Origin: a virus
Reading direction: 5' to 3' (one strand)
DNA length: 42,428 nucleotides
IMG/VR virus record: IMGVR_UViG_3300032282_003072
Location: 1-42,428 of that record
The first letter of the stretch is position 1; each line of letters starts with the position of its first letter. The notes beneath the pieces were generated by a model. That model searched no databases. It was not told the origin of the DNA and saw only the letters and a program-made list of their open reading frames with translations. This document shows, in pieces, positions 26,598 through 35,442 of the stretch. The position numbers were made by a program, and so were the translations under genes.

Positions 26598-27874
26598 TGT
26601 TAAATTTTGGAAAATTTCTAGAAAGTTTATTAGAGGCCAGAGCTAAAAAAGCACCTAAAGAAAAAGAATTCAATCTTAATGATGCTAAGGGCAAGCTTTA
26701 TGAAATTCTTGCTGGATCTCATCTACAGCATGGAACCCATAAGACTGGTAGACCTAATAGTATGATAACTCATTATCGTGACGAAGAAGGTAAATCTCCT
26801 CAAGACGTTCATGATTATATTAAAAAAGAATTAGAAGCACGTCAACCTGGATTATATAAAGAAATCAATCAACATGCTATTGAAGGCGCTAGTCATATTC
26901 GTGATCAATTAGCTGCACATGGTCATACTAATATAGGTGATACAGCCTGGACCTCTCAACCTGGCGATCATAATAAATTTACTGGTGAAGACGATCCAAA
27001 TTCTGATGCTGATATTATGGTTAAAGGTAATAACGGACCTGTTGGTTTAAGTTTAAAGTATGGTAAAACTAAGGATATGAATTTAAGAAATCCTGGTCTC
27101 GAAACACTTGAAAAAGCTGGTGGTTTAAAGCCAGGTGCCTTAGACGAATTAAGAAAAGAACATCAAAGAAATTTAGAGTTTTTTGATATTCAGGGGCATG
27201 ATCATTACAAACAACTTAAAGCTTCGTCTAACCCAGCAGAAAGAGCTCAGGCTGATGCCGCTAATAAGTCAGCTCTTGAAACTCAAAGAAAAATGGCAAA
27301 AATGGTTGCTGATGGCCTATCAGCAAGAGCAGAAAAAGATCCAGAATTTTTAAGAAATCATGTTAAAAGTACAATTGCCCCCCAAACTACATTTCAGCAT
27401 TTTAGATTACATACTAGACCAGATGGAAAAGGTGGAGCAACACATCATTTATCAGACATGCAAGATGATGCATCTAAATTAGATGATTTTGAAGATTTTA
27501 GAGTAGTACCACATGATGGTACAACTATATCTTATAGAATAGAAGGTAGAAGAAAAGGAAAAAGGGAAGATGGTTCTGATCACCCTTATGAACCAGTTCT
27601 TGATCAGGGTATTAAAAAAGGAAGTGGTCCGACTAAAGGTTTCGCTGGTATGACCAAAGCGCCATTCCTAACTAGAAAAGATAAAGGTAAAGCATTAGTT
27701 ACCCCACCACCTAAACCAAGAACAAAATCAACTCCAGTTAAACCAGCTCCAGCCGAAGATCCTAGGATAGCTGCTATGTCAACTGATGGTGGAAGAGAAC
27801 CACCAGAACGTATTGTTGCTAATAGCACTCATAGCGGAAAGAATTTCTATGCTCCGCACGAACTCCAAAAATAA
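26597..27874 (+). CDS. Possible nuclease-like late protein, capsid-targeting-like start, 425 aa
   Basis: The N-terminus MLNFGKFLESLLEARAKK fits the capsid-targeting pattern, with LLE before A. The middle contains DPNSDADIMVKG and VGLSLKYGKTKDMNLRN, an acidic-strand-lysine arrangement that resembles a PD-(D/E)xK nuclease core, though this is tentative. The C-terminal 80 residues are proline/lysine-rich and disordered. The gene joins the HAD gene by TAATG. If the reading is right, it may be a DNA-processing enzyme packed in the head. Confidence 0.65.
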   Translation: MLNFGKFLESLLEARAKKAPKEKEFNLNDAKGKLYEILAGSHLQHGTHKTGRPNSMITHYRDEEGKSPQDVHDYIKKELEARQPGLYKEINQHAIEGASHIRDQLAAHGHTNIGDTAWTSQPGDHNKFTGEDDPNSDADIMVKGNNGPVGLSLKYGKTKDMNLRNPGLETLEKAGGLKPGALDELRKEHQRNLEFFDIQGHDHYKQLKASSNPAERAQADAANKSALETQRKMAKMVADGLSARAEKDPEFLRNHVKSTIAPQTTFQHFRLHTRPDGKGGATHHLSDMQDDASKLDDFEDFRVVPHDGTTISYRIEGRRKGKREDGSDHPYEPVLDQGIKKGSGPTKGFAGMTKAPFLTRKDKGKALVTPPPKPRTKSTPVKPAPAEDPRIAAMSTDGGREPPERIVANSTHSGKNFYAPHELQK

Positions 27875-27888
27875 TAAAGGTAAGTTCA

Positions 27889-29814
27889 ATGACAATGATT
27901 AATTTTTCACAATTTCTTTATGAAGCTAAAACAACAGCTGAAACGACAGCAAAAAGAACTCACCTTGAGCACCCAGGCGATTTGGCTTTTGATGGTCATG
28001 ATAGCATAGCACAAGCAGAGAATCACCTCAGAGAATTTCACAAAGCTATGCTTGGTAAAAAATCAGGCGTAAAACTATCTACCAAATATGATGGCGCTCC
28101 GGCTGTTCATGTTGGTATGGACGAAAACGGTAATCACCTCATTGCTCTTAAAGCTTTATTTAATAAAAATCCAAAAATATATCGTACAGAAGCTGATATT
28201 GATAAAGATTATCCTCCAGAACACCCACTAAACAATATATTAAAACAAGCACAACGTCATCTTCCAAAAACTATGCCAAAGGATATGAAGCCTGGTGAGT
28301 GGTATAAGGGGGACATTCTTGGTACTAAGGGTGGTGATAGAGAACCAAAAAGAGAAAAAGGTTTCATAACAACTCAACCTAATGTTCTTAAATACAAATA
28401 TCCTGCAGATTCTCAGGAAGGTAGAGAATTAGCTGATTCGCAAATTGGTGTAGTTTGGCATACCAAGTTCGATAAAAATGGCCAGGCTGATGCTATATCA
28501 GATAAGGATAAAGCAAAGTTTTCTCGTAGTAAGGATGTGTTTACTGCTGATCCAGAGGTTAAAGCAAACCCATCAAATTATACACCAGAAGAACAGGCTC
28601 AATTTGAAAATCATATGGAAAACGCCCGTCAAGAATATGGAAAGGTAAAGCCAGACGCACATGATAGACTTGCTGGTCATAATGCTACATTGAGAACATA
28701 TATTAATCAAACTGTTCGTACTGGGGAAGATCCTTCACATGAAGGGTATATACAACATCTTATGAATAGACAAAAGAAAGATGTTGATTCTGTTAAAACA
28801 CAGGCAGCAAAAGATAGAAAAATACAACAACATGCTGAATTTGCACAACAAGCAACAGCAAATAAAAAAGATATAGAAAGTCTTTTAAAATTACATCACC
28901 ATTTAGAATCTGCAAAAAATGTTCTTGTTAATGTTGCTGATAAGAATAGCCCATCTTCTAATGAATTGCCTGATGGTACACCATATGGTCATGAGGGTTA
29001 TGTCACAACCGATAAAAGCGGTAATGCCATAAAACACGTTAAAAGAAAAGATGATGCATCAGGGCCAGCATTTTCTAATGTATTATTAAATGGCGGTGGT
29101 GCTATTGGCAAAGCAAGAGCTTCTGCGCCACAGCAGGTTCAAGAAGCAACTAATACTGCTCCACCTATTGACCCAAAAAAAGCATTTGTTTTCCCAGGGA
29201 GATATAATCCAGCACACGAAGGACACGTCGAAGGTGCAATGAAAAGCGCTGCAGCTGCTAGAGAAGCTGGTGCTTCATTTCACGTGCTTGCTACACATAC
29301 CCATAATAGAGATAATCCATTAACACCTGAACAAAAAATGGAACATTTAAGAACAGCAATGCCTGGTATCGATATTCGTCAAACTTCTCCTGATAGCCCA
29401 AGCATATTACATCATGTTGCTAATTTGTATAATCAGGGTATAAGAAACTTAACAGTTGTTGGTGGACCAGAAAGACAACAGGGTCATTTGGATCTTCTCC
29501 GTAAATATGCAGGCGTAAAGGGAGCGCATGGGTATTATGGTGATGACATGACCATAAACAGTGCTTCTACTGGTGATAGAGACCCAGATGCTGAAGGCGT
29601 AGTTGGCGCTTCGGGCACTGCTATGAAAAGACATGCAGGAAATAACGATTTTGATAGTTTTTCTAAAATGGCTTCTCCATATCAAACGCCTGAACAGAAA
29701 AAGAAAATGTTTGATGATGTTAAATCTGGTATAGCTAAATTCCCAGCAAAAAAAGTAAAAGCAATTAAAGAAGAAAAAAACCTATCGTTTAAATCATTCA
29801 TCCAAGATAGATAA
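27889..29814 (+). CDS. Two-domain nucleotidyltransferase-like protein, capsid-targeting-like start, 641 aa
   Basis: The start MTMINFSQFLYEAKTT fits the capsid-targeting pattern (LYE before A). The N-terminal domain (about 25-250) contains STKYDGAPAV, a KxDG motif like that of ATP-dependent ligases and capping enzymes, plus EWYKGDIL and GVVWHTKF that could be later ligase motifs; their order is not fully canonical. It recalls DUF6267 of cyanophages. The C-terminal domain (about 430-600) is a Rossmann-like HxGH nucleotidyltransferase: FPGRYNPAHEGH, VVGGPERQQGH and ASGTAMKRH (ISxTxxR-like). Two different nucleotide-transfer folds in one probable virion protein is unusual. Substrates are unknown. 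Confidence 0.78.
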   Translation: MTMINFSQFLYEAKTTAETTAKRTHLEHPGDLAFDGHDSIAQAENHLREFHKAMLGKKSGVKLSTKYDGAPAVHVGMDENGNHLIALKALFNKNPKIYRTEADIDKDYPPEHPLNNILKQAQRHLPKTMPKDMKPGEWYKGDILGTKGGDREPKREKGFITTQPNVLKYKYPADSQEGRELADSQIGVVWHTKFDKNGQADAISDKDKAKFSRSKDVFTADPEVKANPSNYTPEEQAQFENHMENARQEYGKVKPDAHDRLAGHNATLRTYINQTVRTGEDPSHEGYIQHLMNRQKKDVDSVKTQAAKDRKIQQHAEFAQQATANKKDIESLLKLHHHLESAKNVLVNVADKNSPSSNELPDGTPYGHEGYVTTDKSGNAIKHVKRKDDASGPAFSNVLLNGGGAIGKARASAPQQVQEATNTAPPIDPKKAFVFPGRYNPAHEGHVEGAMKSAAAAREAGASFHVLATHTHNRDNPLTPEQKMEHLRTAMPGIDIRQTSPDSPSILHHVANLYNQGIRNLTVVGGPERQQGHLDLLRKYAGVKGAHGYYGDDMTINSASTGDRDPDAEGVVGASGTAMKRHAGNNDFDSFSKMASPYQTPEQKKKMFDDVKSGIAKFPAKKVKAIKEEKNLSFKSFIQDR

Positions 29815-29816
29815 TT

Positions 29817-29824
29817 TATAAATA
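29817..29824 (+). promoter_or_regulatory. T4-type late promoter
   Basis: A perfect TATAAATA starting 3 bases after the preceding stop. The roughly 65-base leader contains a TAGGCT/AGCCTA hairpin (29842-29878). Confidence 0.72.
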
Positions 29825-29892
29825 GAATTGTTAGTGCAGTATAGGCTACGGCAGACCTGCAAGTTCTTGGATAAGCCTAAAGGGAAACTCCA

Positions 29893-30894
29893 ATGGTTAA
29901 AAAGTTTAAGACATTTGATCCTCAGCTAGTAGTTGTAGAACACGCAGGGTCTGCCGTATGTCTCACTAACGAAGCAAAGCTTTCATTATATAAAAAATCA
30001 CAAAAATCAGGTTATTCGACAAATATACTCGAAGAAGTATATTATCGTGGATATCATATATGGAACGAATCATTTGGCCAAACTCCAGAACAGTTTGCAT
30101 TTGATCGTGTTAACTCATTTATCTCTGGTGGCTTCGCATTAGATTTAGATAATGATTTATTAGAAGACGGCAAGGGTTATAAAAACCCAACTGGTGGCTT
30201 GACTCAAAAAGGTCGCGACCATTATAATAGAACAACTGGTAGTCATTTAAAGGCACCTGTAACAACCCCTCCATCAAAATTAAAAGCAGGATCAAAAGCT
30301 GCCAATCGTCGCAAATCATTTTGCGCTCGTATGGGTGGCGTTGAGGGTCCAATGAGAAAGCCAAATGGCGAGCCAACTAGGAAGGCATTAGCATTGCGTA
30401 AGTGGAACTGTGAAGAAACTCAAATTGATGAAAAGCGTGGTTTGTGGGATAATATTCACGCAAAAAGAGAACGAATCAAACATGGTTCCGGTGAACATAT
30501 GCGTAAGCCAGGATCTAAAGGTGCTCCAACAGCCGCTGCATTAAAAAATTCACAGAATGAAGAAAAGAAAATACACGTTGGTAAACATTTTAAAAATGCA
30601 GAATCGTCAGAACTACAATCAAACAACCCTAATGACCCTGATTCAAGATTTGATGGTACAACAGCTGGTGCTAATACATATAGAAAATTGACTCCAGGCC
30701 AAACAATTAAAAATGTTGTTAGAGAAGCAAGATTAATTGAAATGTCAACACCATTAGGTACAACTGGTAAAAGAGCTAATGTACATATGAATTATGGTCC
30801 AATTCGTAACGCTGCTGGTAAGATAATCAGAACACCGATTCATAAAAGTAGTAGTGGAGCTGGTGGTGGTTCTTCTGGTGATGCAGAAGAATAA
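29893..30894 (+). CDS. Late protein with two conserved phage motifs, 333 aa
   Basis: The N-terminal part (1-90) is globular and acidic. A middle motif GGLTQKGRDHYNRTTGSHLK with RRKSFCARMGGVEGP and ALALRKWNC is common in phage proteins of unknown role (DUF6321-like, from memory). A second common motif is RGLWDNIHAKRERIKHGSGE followed by MRKPGSKGAPT. The C-terminus is Gly/Ser-rich. The composition is basic, which suits DNA or nucleoid contact inside the head (inference). It is the only gene directly behind the 29817 promoter leader. Confidence 0.75.
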   Translation: MVKKFKTFDPQLVVVEHAGSAVCLTNEAKLSLYKKSQKSGYSTNILEEVYYRGYHIWNESFGQTPEQFAFDRVNSFISGGFALDLDNDLLEDGKGYKNPTGGLTQKGRDHYNRTTGSHLKAPVTTPPSKLKAGSKAANRRKSFCARMGGVEGPMRKPNGEPTRKALALRKWNCEETQIDEKRGLWDNIHAKRERIKHGSGEHMRKPGSKGAPTAAALKNSQNEEKKIHVGKHFKNAESSELQSNNPNDPDSRFDGTTAGANTYRKLTPGQTIKNVVREARLIEMSTPLGTTGKRANVHMNYGPIRNAAGKIIRTPIHKSSSGAGGGSSGDAEE

Positions 30895-30941
30895 ATATAT
30901 TCAGGGTTGATCCCTAATTTAATATTGAAGGAGAAATTAAG

Positions 30942-31349
30942 ATGGAAACATTTATTGGATTAGTTCTGTTGGGTGGTATTGGTTATGCTATTTACAGAAT
31001 GACAAAGAAAAAAGAAACAGTGCAGGAAACCGTAGTTGATAAGGCTGGAGAAGAGATCAAGGCTAACATTGATGCTAAGACAGAAGAAGCTTTTGTTAAG
31101 GCAATGGAAAAATCTGCTAAGATTATTGATGTGCCAAAGGAAAGCGCAGAACTTCTTGATAAGGTACAGGATGCTATAATGGCAGAAGCTAAAGAAGCAG
31201 CTTCTGAACTTGCTAAAACTGTTGAACCAGCTGTAAAAAAGACAAGAAAAGTAAGAACAAAAGCAAAGGCTATTGAAGCTGTTGTTGAGGCTAAGGTGGA
31301 AAAGTTAGAAACAGCTGTAAAGAAAACAAGAACAAAGAAAGCAAAGTAA
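30942..31349 (+). CDS. Membrane-anchored Lys/Ala-rich protein, 135 aa
   Basis: One N-terminal hydrophobic helix (FIGLVLLGGIGYAIYRM) followed by a long charged helix and a histone-H1-like tail (KKTRKVRTKAKAIEAVVEAK and KKTRTKKAK). The design could tether DNA to the membrane, which is inference. GAAGGAG precedes the start. Followed by the Dps gene after 1 base. Confidence 0.72.
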   Translation: METFIGLVLLGGIGYAIYRMTKKKETVQETVVDKAGEEIKANIDAKTEEAFVKAMEKSAKIIDVPKESAELLDKVQDAIMAEAKEAASELAKTVEPAVKKTRKVRTKAKAIEAVVEAKVEKLETAVKKTRTKKAK

Positions 31350-31350
31350 T

Positions 31351-31788
31351 ATGGATGAACTTATTCAAGAAATGAAGGTATCGCTTGCAAGCACCTTCGC
31401 CTTTTATTTAAAGGCTCATGGATTTCATTGGAACGTAACTGGGGCTAATTTCCCTCAGTACCATGAATTTCTTGGCGATCTTTGGGAAGAGTCATTCGGG
31501 GCAGTCGATCCACTCGCAGAACACCTACGTACATTAGAAGCATATGCACCTGCTTCTTTGTCTCGTTATACCGAGTTATCGATTGTTTCGGATGAACTCA
31601 ATATTCCTGCCGCTATGTCTATGATGTCTAAGTTGCTTGCTGATAATAGTAAGTTGATTGAACAATTAACTAAAACACAGGCTCTTGCTGAAACAGAAAA
31701 GAAAATGGGGTTGGCTAACTTCCTACAAGATCGCATCGATGCCCATGAAAAACATGGTTGGATGCTTCGTTCGATTACAAAGGCGTAA
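31351..31788 (+). CDS. Dps / ferritin-like protein
   Basis: The 145-residue protein has the Dps signature HGFHWNVTGANFPQYHEFLG. Ferroxidase ligands H26, H38, D53 and E57 keep the exact spacing (12, 15, 4) of known Dps proteins. Dps forms 12-subunit cages that oxidise and store iron and can bind DNA, protecting it from oxidative damage. In a phage late operon it may protect the packaged or incoming genome (inference). The length is slightly below typical. An N-terminal basic DNA-binding tail is missing; the Lys-rich neighbours may take that role. Confidence 0.88.
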   Translation: MDELIQEMKVSLASTFAFYLKAHGFHWNVTGANFPQYHEFLGDLWEESFGAVDPLAEHLRTLEAYAPASLSRYTELSIVSDELNIPAAMSMMSKLLADNSKLIEQLTKTQALAETEKKMGLANFLQDRIDAHEKHGWMLRSITKA

Positions 31789-31789
31789 G

Positions 31790-33517
31790 ATGAAAAAGAA
31801 ATACACTAGTTTAGAACACGCTATTAGAACCGCAATTACTGAAGGTGGTGTTGGATTTGGTACCAAGGGTGGTGATAAAGCCAAGGGAACTGGTGGTGCT
31901 TTCTACAATAGATACAGTTCTAAAAATGGTGGTCATTCAGCCGCTGGTGCAAGAATAGCTGCCAAGGACGCTGGTAAAGAAAACATTAAGATGGAAGATG
32001 CTGGTGTTCCAAATGAAGGTAATGCCACACCAACAGCCAAAGCATATGGATCTTTCGATGAAGATGGCAAGAAAAAGATCAAAGAAGAAACTGATCGTGA
32101 ATCAGTTGAAAATGTATCAAGAAGTGGTAAGTCTGACCGTAAAACTGTTTACAATGTTGCTCGCCTTGGTAAAGGTACTCTTACTAAGAAAGCTGAGATT
32201 GAACGTAAGATAATTGATGAAAGCAATAAGAAACTTGCTAAGGTAGTTAAGAAAACTAAACTTGGTGCTACAGGAACTACTAAAGATTATGGTGATGTAG
32301 TATTTAACCCTCCTTTAAATAAAGTTAATATTGATGAAGACAATTTAGCCCCAGGGATTGCGGGTTCTGGTTGGGATCCAGCTGAATTAGCTAAGTTAAA
32401 AGCCGCAAATATGGCAAAACGTAAACCAGGAACAACCCCACCAGCTTCTACAGATGATGAAAAAACTCCTGCTCCTGCAGATTTAAAAATAGGTCAATCT
32501 GTTCCTAATAGTGGTGCCGAAAAAAATCAAGCAGCTGTTGATGATGTAGGTAGTAGACTAAGAGGCGGAAGAAAAATCGAAATGCCTGATGATGAAACTA
32601 TCGCCAGCAGAAACGAAATAGGTAAAGCTGCTTTGAAAACAATGGCTAGTTTTACACCAGCTGGATTACCTATAGCAGCGCATGATGCATATCAAAATAT
32701 AAAACAAGGAAATTATAAAGATGCTGCTGTTGATGCACTTGGTGCTCTTCCAGGAGTTGGTGGGTTAATTAAAGGAGCTGGTACAGGAGCAAGGGTTGCA
32801 AGGGTTGCAACAAATGTTGCTGCTCCAGCTGCAGCTGTTGGTGCTTCTCTGATACCAAGCGCAGCTGCTGCAGATAATGAGAAACCACCAGTGTCAGGTC
32901 AAGCAAAAGTAGAAACTCCTCCAGTAACTACTTCTTCACCACCAAAGGCAGAAGCTCCTGTAAAACCACCAGTGTCAGGTCAAGCAAAAGTAGAAACTCC
33001 TCCAGTAACTACTTCTTCACCACCAAAGGCAGAAGCTCCTGTAAAACCACCAGAAAAAGTTGAACCACCTCCGCAGCCTGCACCAAAGCCACCAGAACCA
33101 GCAAAACCAGCAACACCAGCGCCACAAACTAGACAGGCTGTTCAAGCAGCTAAGGGCGAAGGCAAAGTAGGAACTGCATTGGCTGGGTTTGGTGTAAGCA
33201 AACAAGACAGAAATAACCAAGAATTTGTTACTAAAACATTGGGTGATAAGTATAAAGCTGGTAGTGCTGCCTCAAATATGGCATTACAAAAACATTTTCA
33301 ATCTCAGCCTAAAGTTGACCCAACAACTCAACAACAGCAGCCACAAGAACCGCCAAAGAGTGTAACCCCAGAGCCACCAAAGCCTCCGGAAAACACTGCT
33401 ACTTCTAAAACACCAGAGCCACCAACACCAGAAACAGAATCTGGTGGGAAAAAGAAAAAAGTTAATGAATCAGCATTGATTGAAGCATTTTTAAAATTTC
33501 AACGAAACTATAAATAA
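31790..33517 (+). CDS. Large repetitive late protein with hydrophobic domain, 575 aa
   Basis: The start at 31790 overlaps the Dps end closely (TAAGATG). Order: a short N-terminal region (KKKYTSLEHAIRTAITEGG, weakly targeting-like), a basic segment with GFGTKGGDKAKGTGGAFYNR, a hydrophobic domain around 280-365 (AAVDALGALPGVGGLIKGAG, ATNVAAPAAAVGASLIPSAA) like membrane-inserting or pre-toxin segments, a Pro-rich part with a 27-residue tandem repeat, and a C-terminal helix (ESALIEAFLKFQRNYK). It is a good candidate for a head-internal or ejection protein. No enzyme motif. Confidence 0.75.
   Translation: MKKKYTSLEHAIRTAITEGGVGFGTKGGDKAKGTGGAFYNRYSSKNGGHSAAGARIAAKDAGKENIKMEDAGVPNEGNATPTAKAYGSFDEDGKKKIKEETDRESVENVSRSGKSDRKTVYNVARLGKGTLTKKAEIERKIIDESNKKLAKVVKKTKLGATGTTKDYGDVVFNPPLNKVNIDEDNLAPGIAGSGWDPAELAKLKAANMAKRKPGTTPPASTDDEKTPAPADLKIGQSVPNSGAEKNQAAVDDVGSRLRGGRKIEMPDDETIASRNEIGKAALKTMASFTPAGLPIAAHDAYQNIKQGNYKDAAVDALGALPGVGGLIKGAGTGARVARVATNVAAPAAAVGASLIPSAAAADNEKPPVSGQAKVETPPVTTSSPPKAEAPVKPPVSGQAKVETPPVTTSSPPKAEAPVKPPEKVEPPPQPAPKPPEPAKPATPAPQTRQAVQAAKGEGKVGTALAGFGVSKQDRNNQEFVTKTLGDKYKAGSAASNMALQKHFQSQPKVDPTTQQQQPQEPPKSVTPEPPKPPENTATSKTPEPPTPETESGGKKKKVNESALIEAFLKFQRNYK
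32882..33053 (+). repeat. Perfect 81-bp tandem repeat, 2.1 copies
   Basis: Identical copies start at 32882 and 32963, with a further 10 bases repeated at the end. The period of 81 bases keeps the frame and encodes 27 residues beginning KPPVSGQAKVETPPV. The lack of any base change points to recent duplication. Confidence 0.95.
33509..33516 (+). promoter_or_regulatory. T4-type late promoter
   Basis: A perfect TATAAATA at the end of the preceding gene, 24 bases before the next ATG. Confidence 0.75.
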
Positions 33518-33539
33518 TTCTATTTTAAGGGGTAATTAA

Positions 33540-35210
33540 ATGACAAATAGACCAAAATCAATCGCTGATGCTCTTGCCGAAGTTCAGCATAAAGTTAATG
33601 AAGAAAGAAGAATGCGTCTTGCTAAGATGGCAGAAACATACTTAGATGAAGCTGGTAAAGCTGATACTGTTAAAGCATTTTTCTCTTCTATAACAAAAAA
33701 GAAACCAGCGCCTGGAACTCCAGGAGTAGGTCCTCAACCTGAATTCAATACACCAAAGCCAGTTGCAGGAACTGGAGCTCAACCAGGATATAATAGTCCT
33801 GTTGGTTCCGGTCAACCAGCTTCTGGTGCCAAACCTGCTCCTTCTTCTATGGCTCCTGAAGGAAAACCAGGCGCTGCACAACCAGATTATAATACACCAA
33901 AGCCAGTTGCAGGAACTGGCCCACAACCTGGAGCACCTGCACCCACACCATCAACTTCTGTTCCTTCTGCTGGTAGTAGAACAGCTGCTCCAACTCCTTC
34001 TTCTACCGCCGTATCAGCTGCAGCAGATGATGCCAAAAAAGTTACGAAAATAGCTAATGGTGTTGGTGCAGTTACTGGTGCAGGTATTATTGGTGCTGGC
34101 GTTATGGCAACTAAGGGAAACGTGTCACCAACAGCTAATGCTGCTTCTGCTCCAGTTGGTGGTGGAAGAAGTCAAGGGCCAGGTGGACCAACTAATCAAG
34201 GAGAAAGAGATGCTGCTGCTGCAAATAGAACAGCTCCTGCTCCAGTAAGATCTGCTCCAAAAGCTGCTCCTGCAGCCCCTAGAAATCCTGATCCACAAAA
34301 TCTTGGAAGTTTTTCTACAAATAATAACAGTAAATATGGATATGCTGCTCCTGGGTCAGACGAAGATACAGCAGCTAACTTCTTTGCTTCATCTAAACGT
34401 CAGATGGCAGATAGAGCAGGTAACGGAGAAACAGAAGATGGCGGCAAATCAAAAGGAAAGAAAAAGATGTCAGAATCTACTATGATCGATGCATTCCTAG
34501 CTCTTCAAAATACAAAAGCTGGTAACGTATTCGAAGCTGCTAAGAAGTTGAAGGGTAATCAGGATAAGCTTGATAAGAACCATAATGATAAGCTTGACAA
34601 GCAGGACTTCAAGATGCTTCGTGGCGAGAAGATGGAAGAAGATGTCGAACATGTTGAAGAAGAAAGAATGTCAAAAGGTAGAAAAGACGCTCTTGCTAGA
34701 AAAACTTCTTTCACTGCAGATCCTCCAAGAAAACTCGAACCAGAGCCAAAGAAAACTAAGTCTGAAAAAATTAAAGACTATCGTGCTGATCGCGATAAAA
34801 ATGGTGAAATGGAAGAGTCAATTTTCTCCGAAGCAGAGCTAGAGCACATCGCTTCTATCCTCGAAATTAACGATCAAAGCGTTTCGGCCAGACAGCTTAC
34901 TGACGAAGAAACAGAAGCACCAGCAAAGCGTGGTCGTGGTCGCCCAGCAGGTTCAAGATCAGGTTCAACTTATGGTGACGAAGGTCCTGCTGAACCAAAG
35001 CGTGTTGCTGCTCAAATTCGTGACGTTAAGTCTTACTTCAATGACGATAAGAAAGAAGTTGTTAAGGTTACTCACCCAACTAAGGGTTCAACTCATGAAG
35101 TTGGTATTAAGGCAGCTAATGATTTCAATAGAGATTATGCTAGTGCAGGTAAACCAGCTCATAAAGACGCTGTCGAAGCTGCCTTTGTTAAGAAACATAT
35201 GGGCGGCTAA
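33540..35210 (+). CDS. Large disordered late protein with EF-hand-like loop and AT-hook, 556 aa
   Basis: Order: a helical N-terminus (SIADALAEVQHKVNEERRMR), a Pro/Gly/Ala-rich part with the repeated motif NTPKPVAGTG, a hydrophobic helix (IANGVGAVTGAGIIGAGVMA near 165), a second disordered part, an internal SESTMIDAFLALQNTKAG matching the C-terminus of the previous protein, an EF-hand-like DKNHNDKLDKQDF loop near 345, and an AT-hook-like KRGRGRPAGSRSG near 465. The AT-hook suggests DNA binding and the loop calcium binding; both are inference. Organisation parallels the 575-residue neighbour. Candidate internal or ejected virion protein. Confidence 0.75.
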   Translation: MTNRPKSIADALAEVQHKVNEERRMRLAKMAETYLDEAGKADTVKAFFSSITKKKPAPGTPGVGPQPEFNTPKPVAGTGAQPGYNSPVGSGQPASGAKPAPSSMAPEGKPGAAQPDYNTPKPVAGTGPQPGAPAPTPSTSVPSAGSRTAAPTPSSTAVSAAADDAKKVTKIANGVGAVTGAGIIGAGVMATKGNVSPTANAASAPVGGGRSQGPGGPTNQGERDAAAANRTAPAPVRSAPKAAPAAPRNPDPQNLGSFSTNNNSKYGYAAPGSDEDTAANFFASSKRQMADRAGNGETEDGGKSKGKKKMSESTMIDAFLALQNTKAGNVFEAAKKLKGNQDKLDKNHNDKLDKQDFKMLRGEKMEEDVEHVEEERMSKGRKDALARKTSFTADPPRKLEPEPKKTKSEKIKDYRADRDKNGEMEESIFSEAELEHIASILEINDQSVSARQLTDEETEAPAKRGRGRPAGSRSGSTYGDEGPAEPKRVAAQIRDVKSYFNDDKKEVVKVTHPTKGSTHEVGIKAANDFNRDYASAGKPAHKDAVEAAFVKKHMGG

Positions 35211-35212
35211 TA

Positions 35213-35434
35213 ATGGCTATTAAAGCTGGTAGATTTATTGTAGATGGTAATGATATTACCCCACAGCCAAAATACGAACAACCAAAAGTTGTTGAAATAA
35301 ATAGACCTATCAAGTCTCAAATTGAAGCGGCTGCGACTAATGAACATCCAGTTTTAATAGTTAACGGCAAAGAAAAGAAGGTTAGCAAGCGTTCCGCTTA
35401 CATGCTGGATATGCTAACCTTAGATGATGAATAA
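35213..35434 (+). CDS. Hypothetical late protein, 73 aa
   Basis: MAIKAGRFIVDGNDITPQPK is followed by a helix-rich basic segment (VNGKEKKVSKRSAYMLDMLT). It follows the AT-hook protein by 2 bases (TAATAATG). Function unknown. Confidence 0.65.
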   Translation: MAIKAGRFIVDGNDITPQPKYEQPKVVEINRPIKSQIEAAATNEHPVLIVNGKEKKVSKRSAYMLDMLTLDDE

Positions 35435-35442
35435 TATAAATA
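35435..35442 (+). promoter_or_regulatory. T4-type late promoter
   Basis: A perfect TATAAATA directly after the preceding stop, 30 bases before a gene with AGGAGG ribosome site. Expected to drive a strongly expressed virion protein. Confidence 0.78.

Noticed and set aside
30894-30903. AATAAATA near the end of the 333-residue gene as late promoter
   Set aside because: Mismatch at the first position; could be weak, but not supported well enough to list.
32882-33053. CRISPR-like or phase-variable repeat array
   Set aside because: Only two adjoining in-frame copies without spacers inside a Pro-rich coding region; an ordinary tandem duplication.
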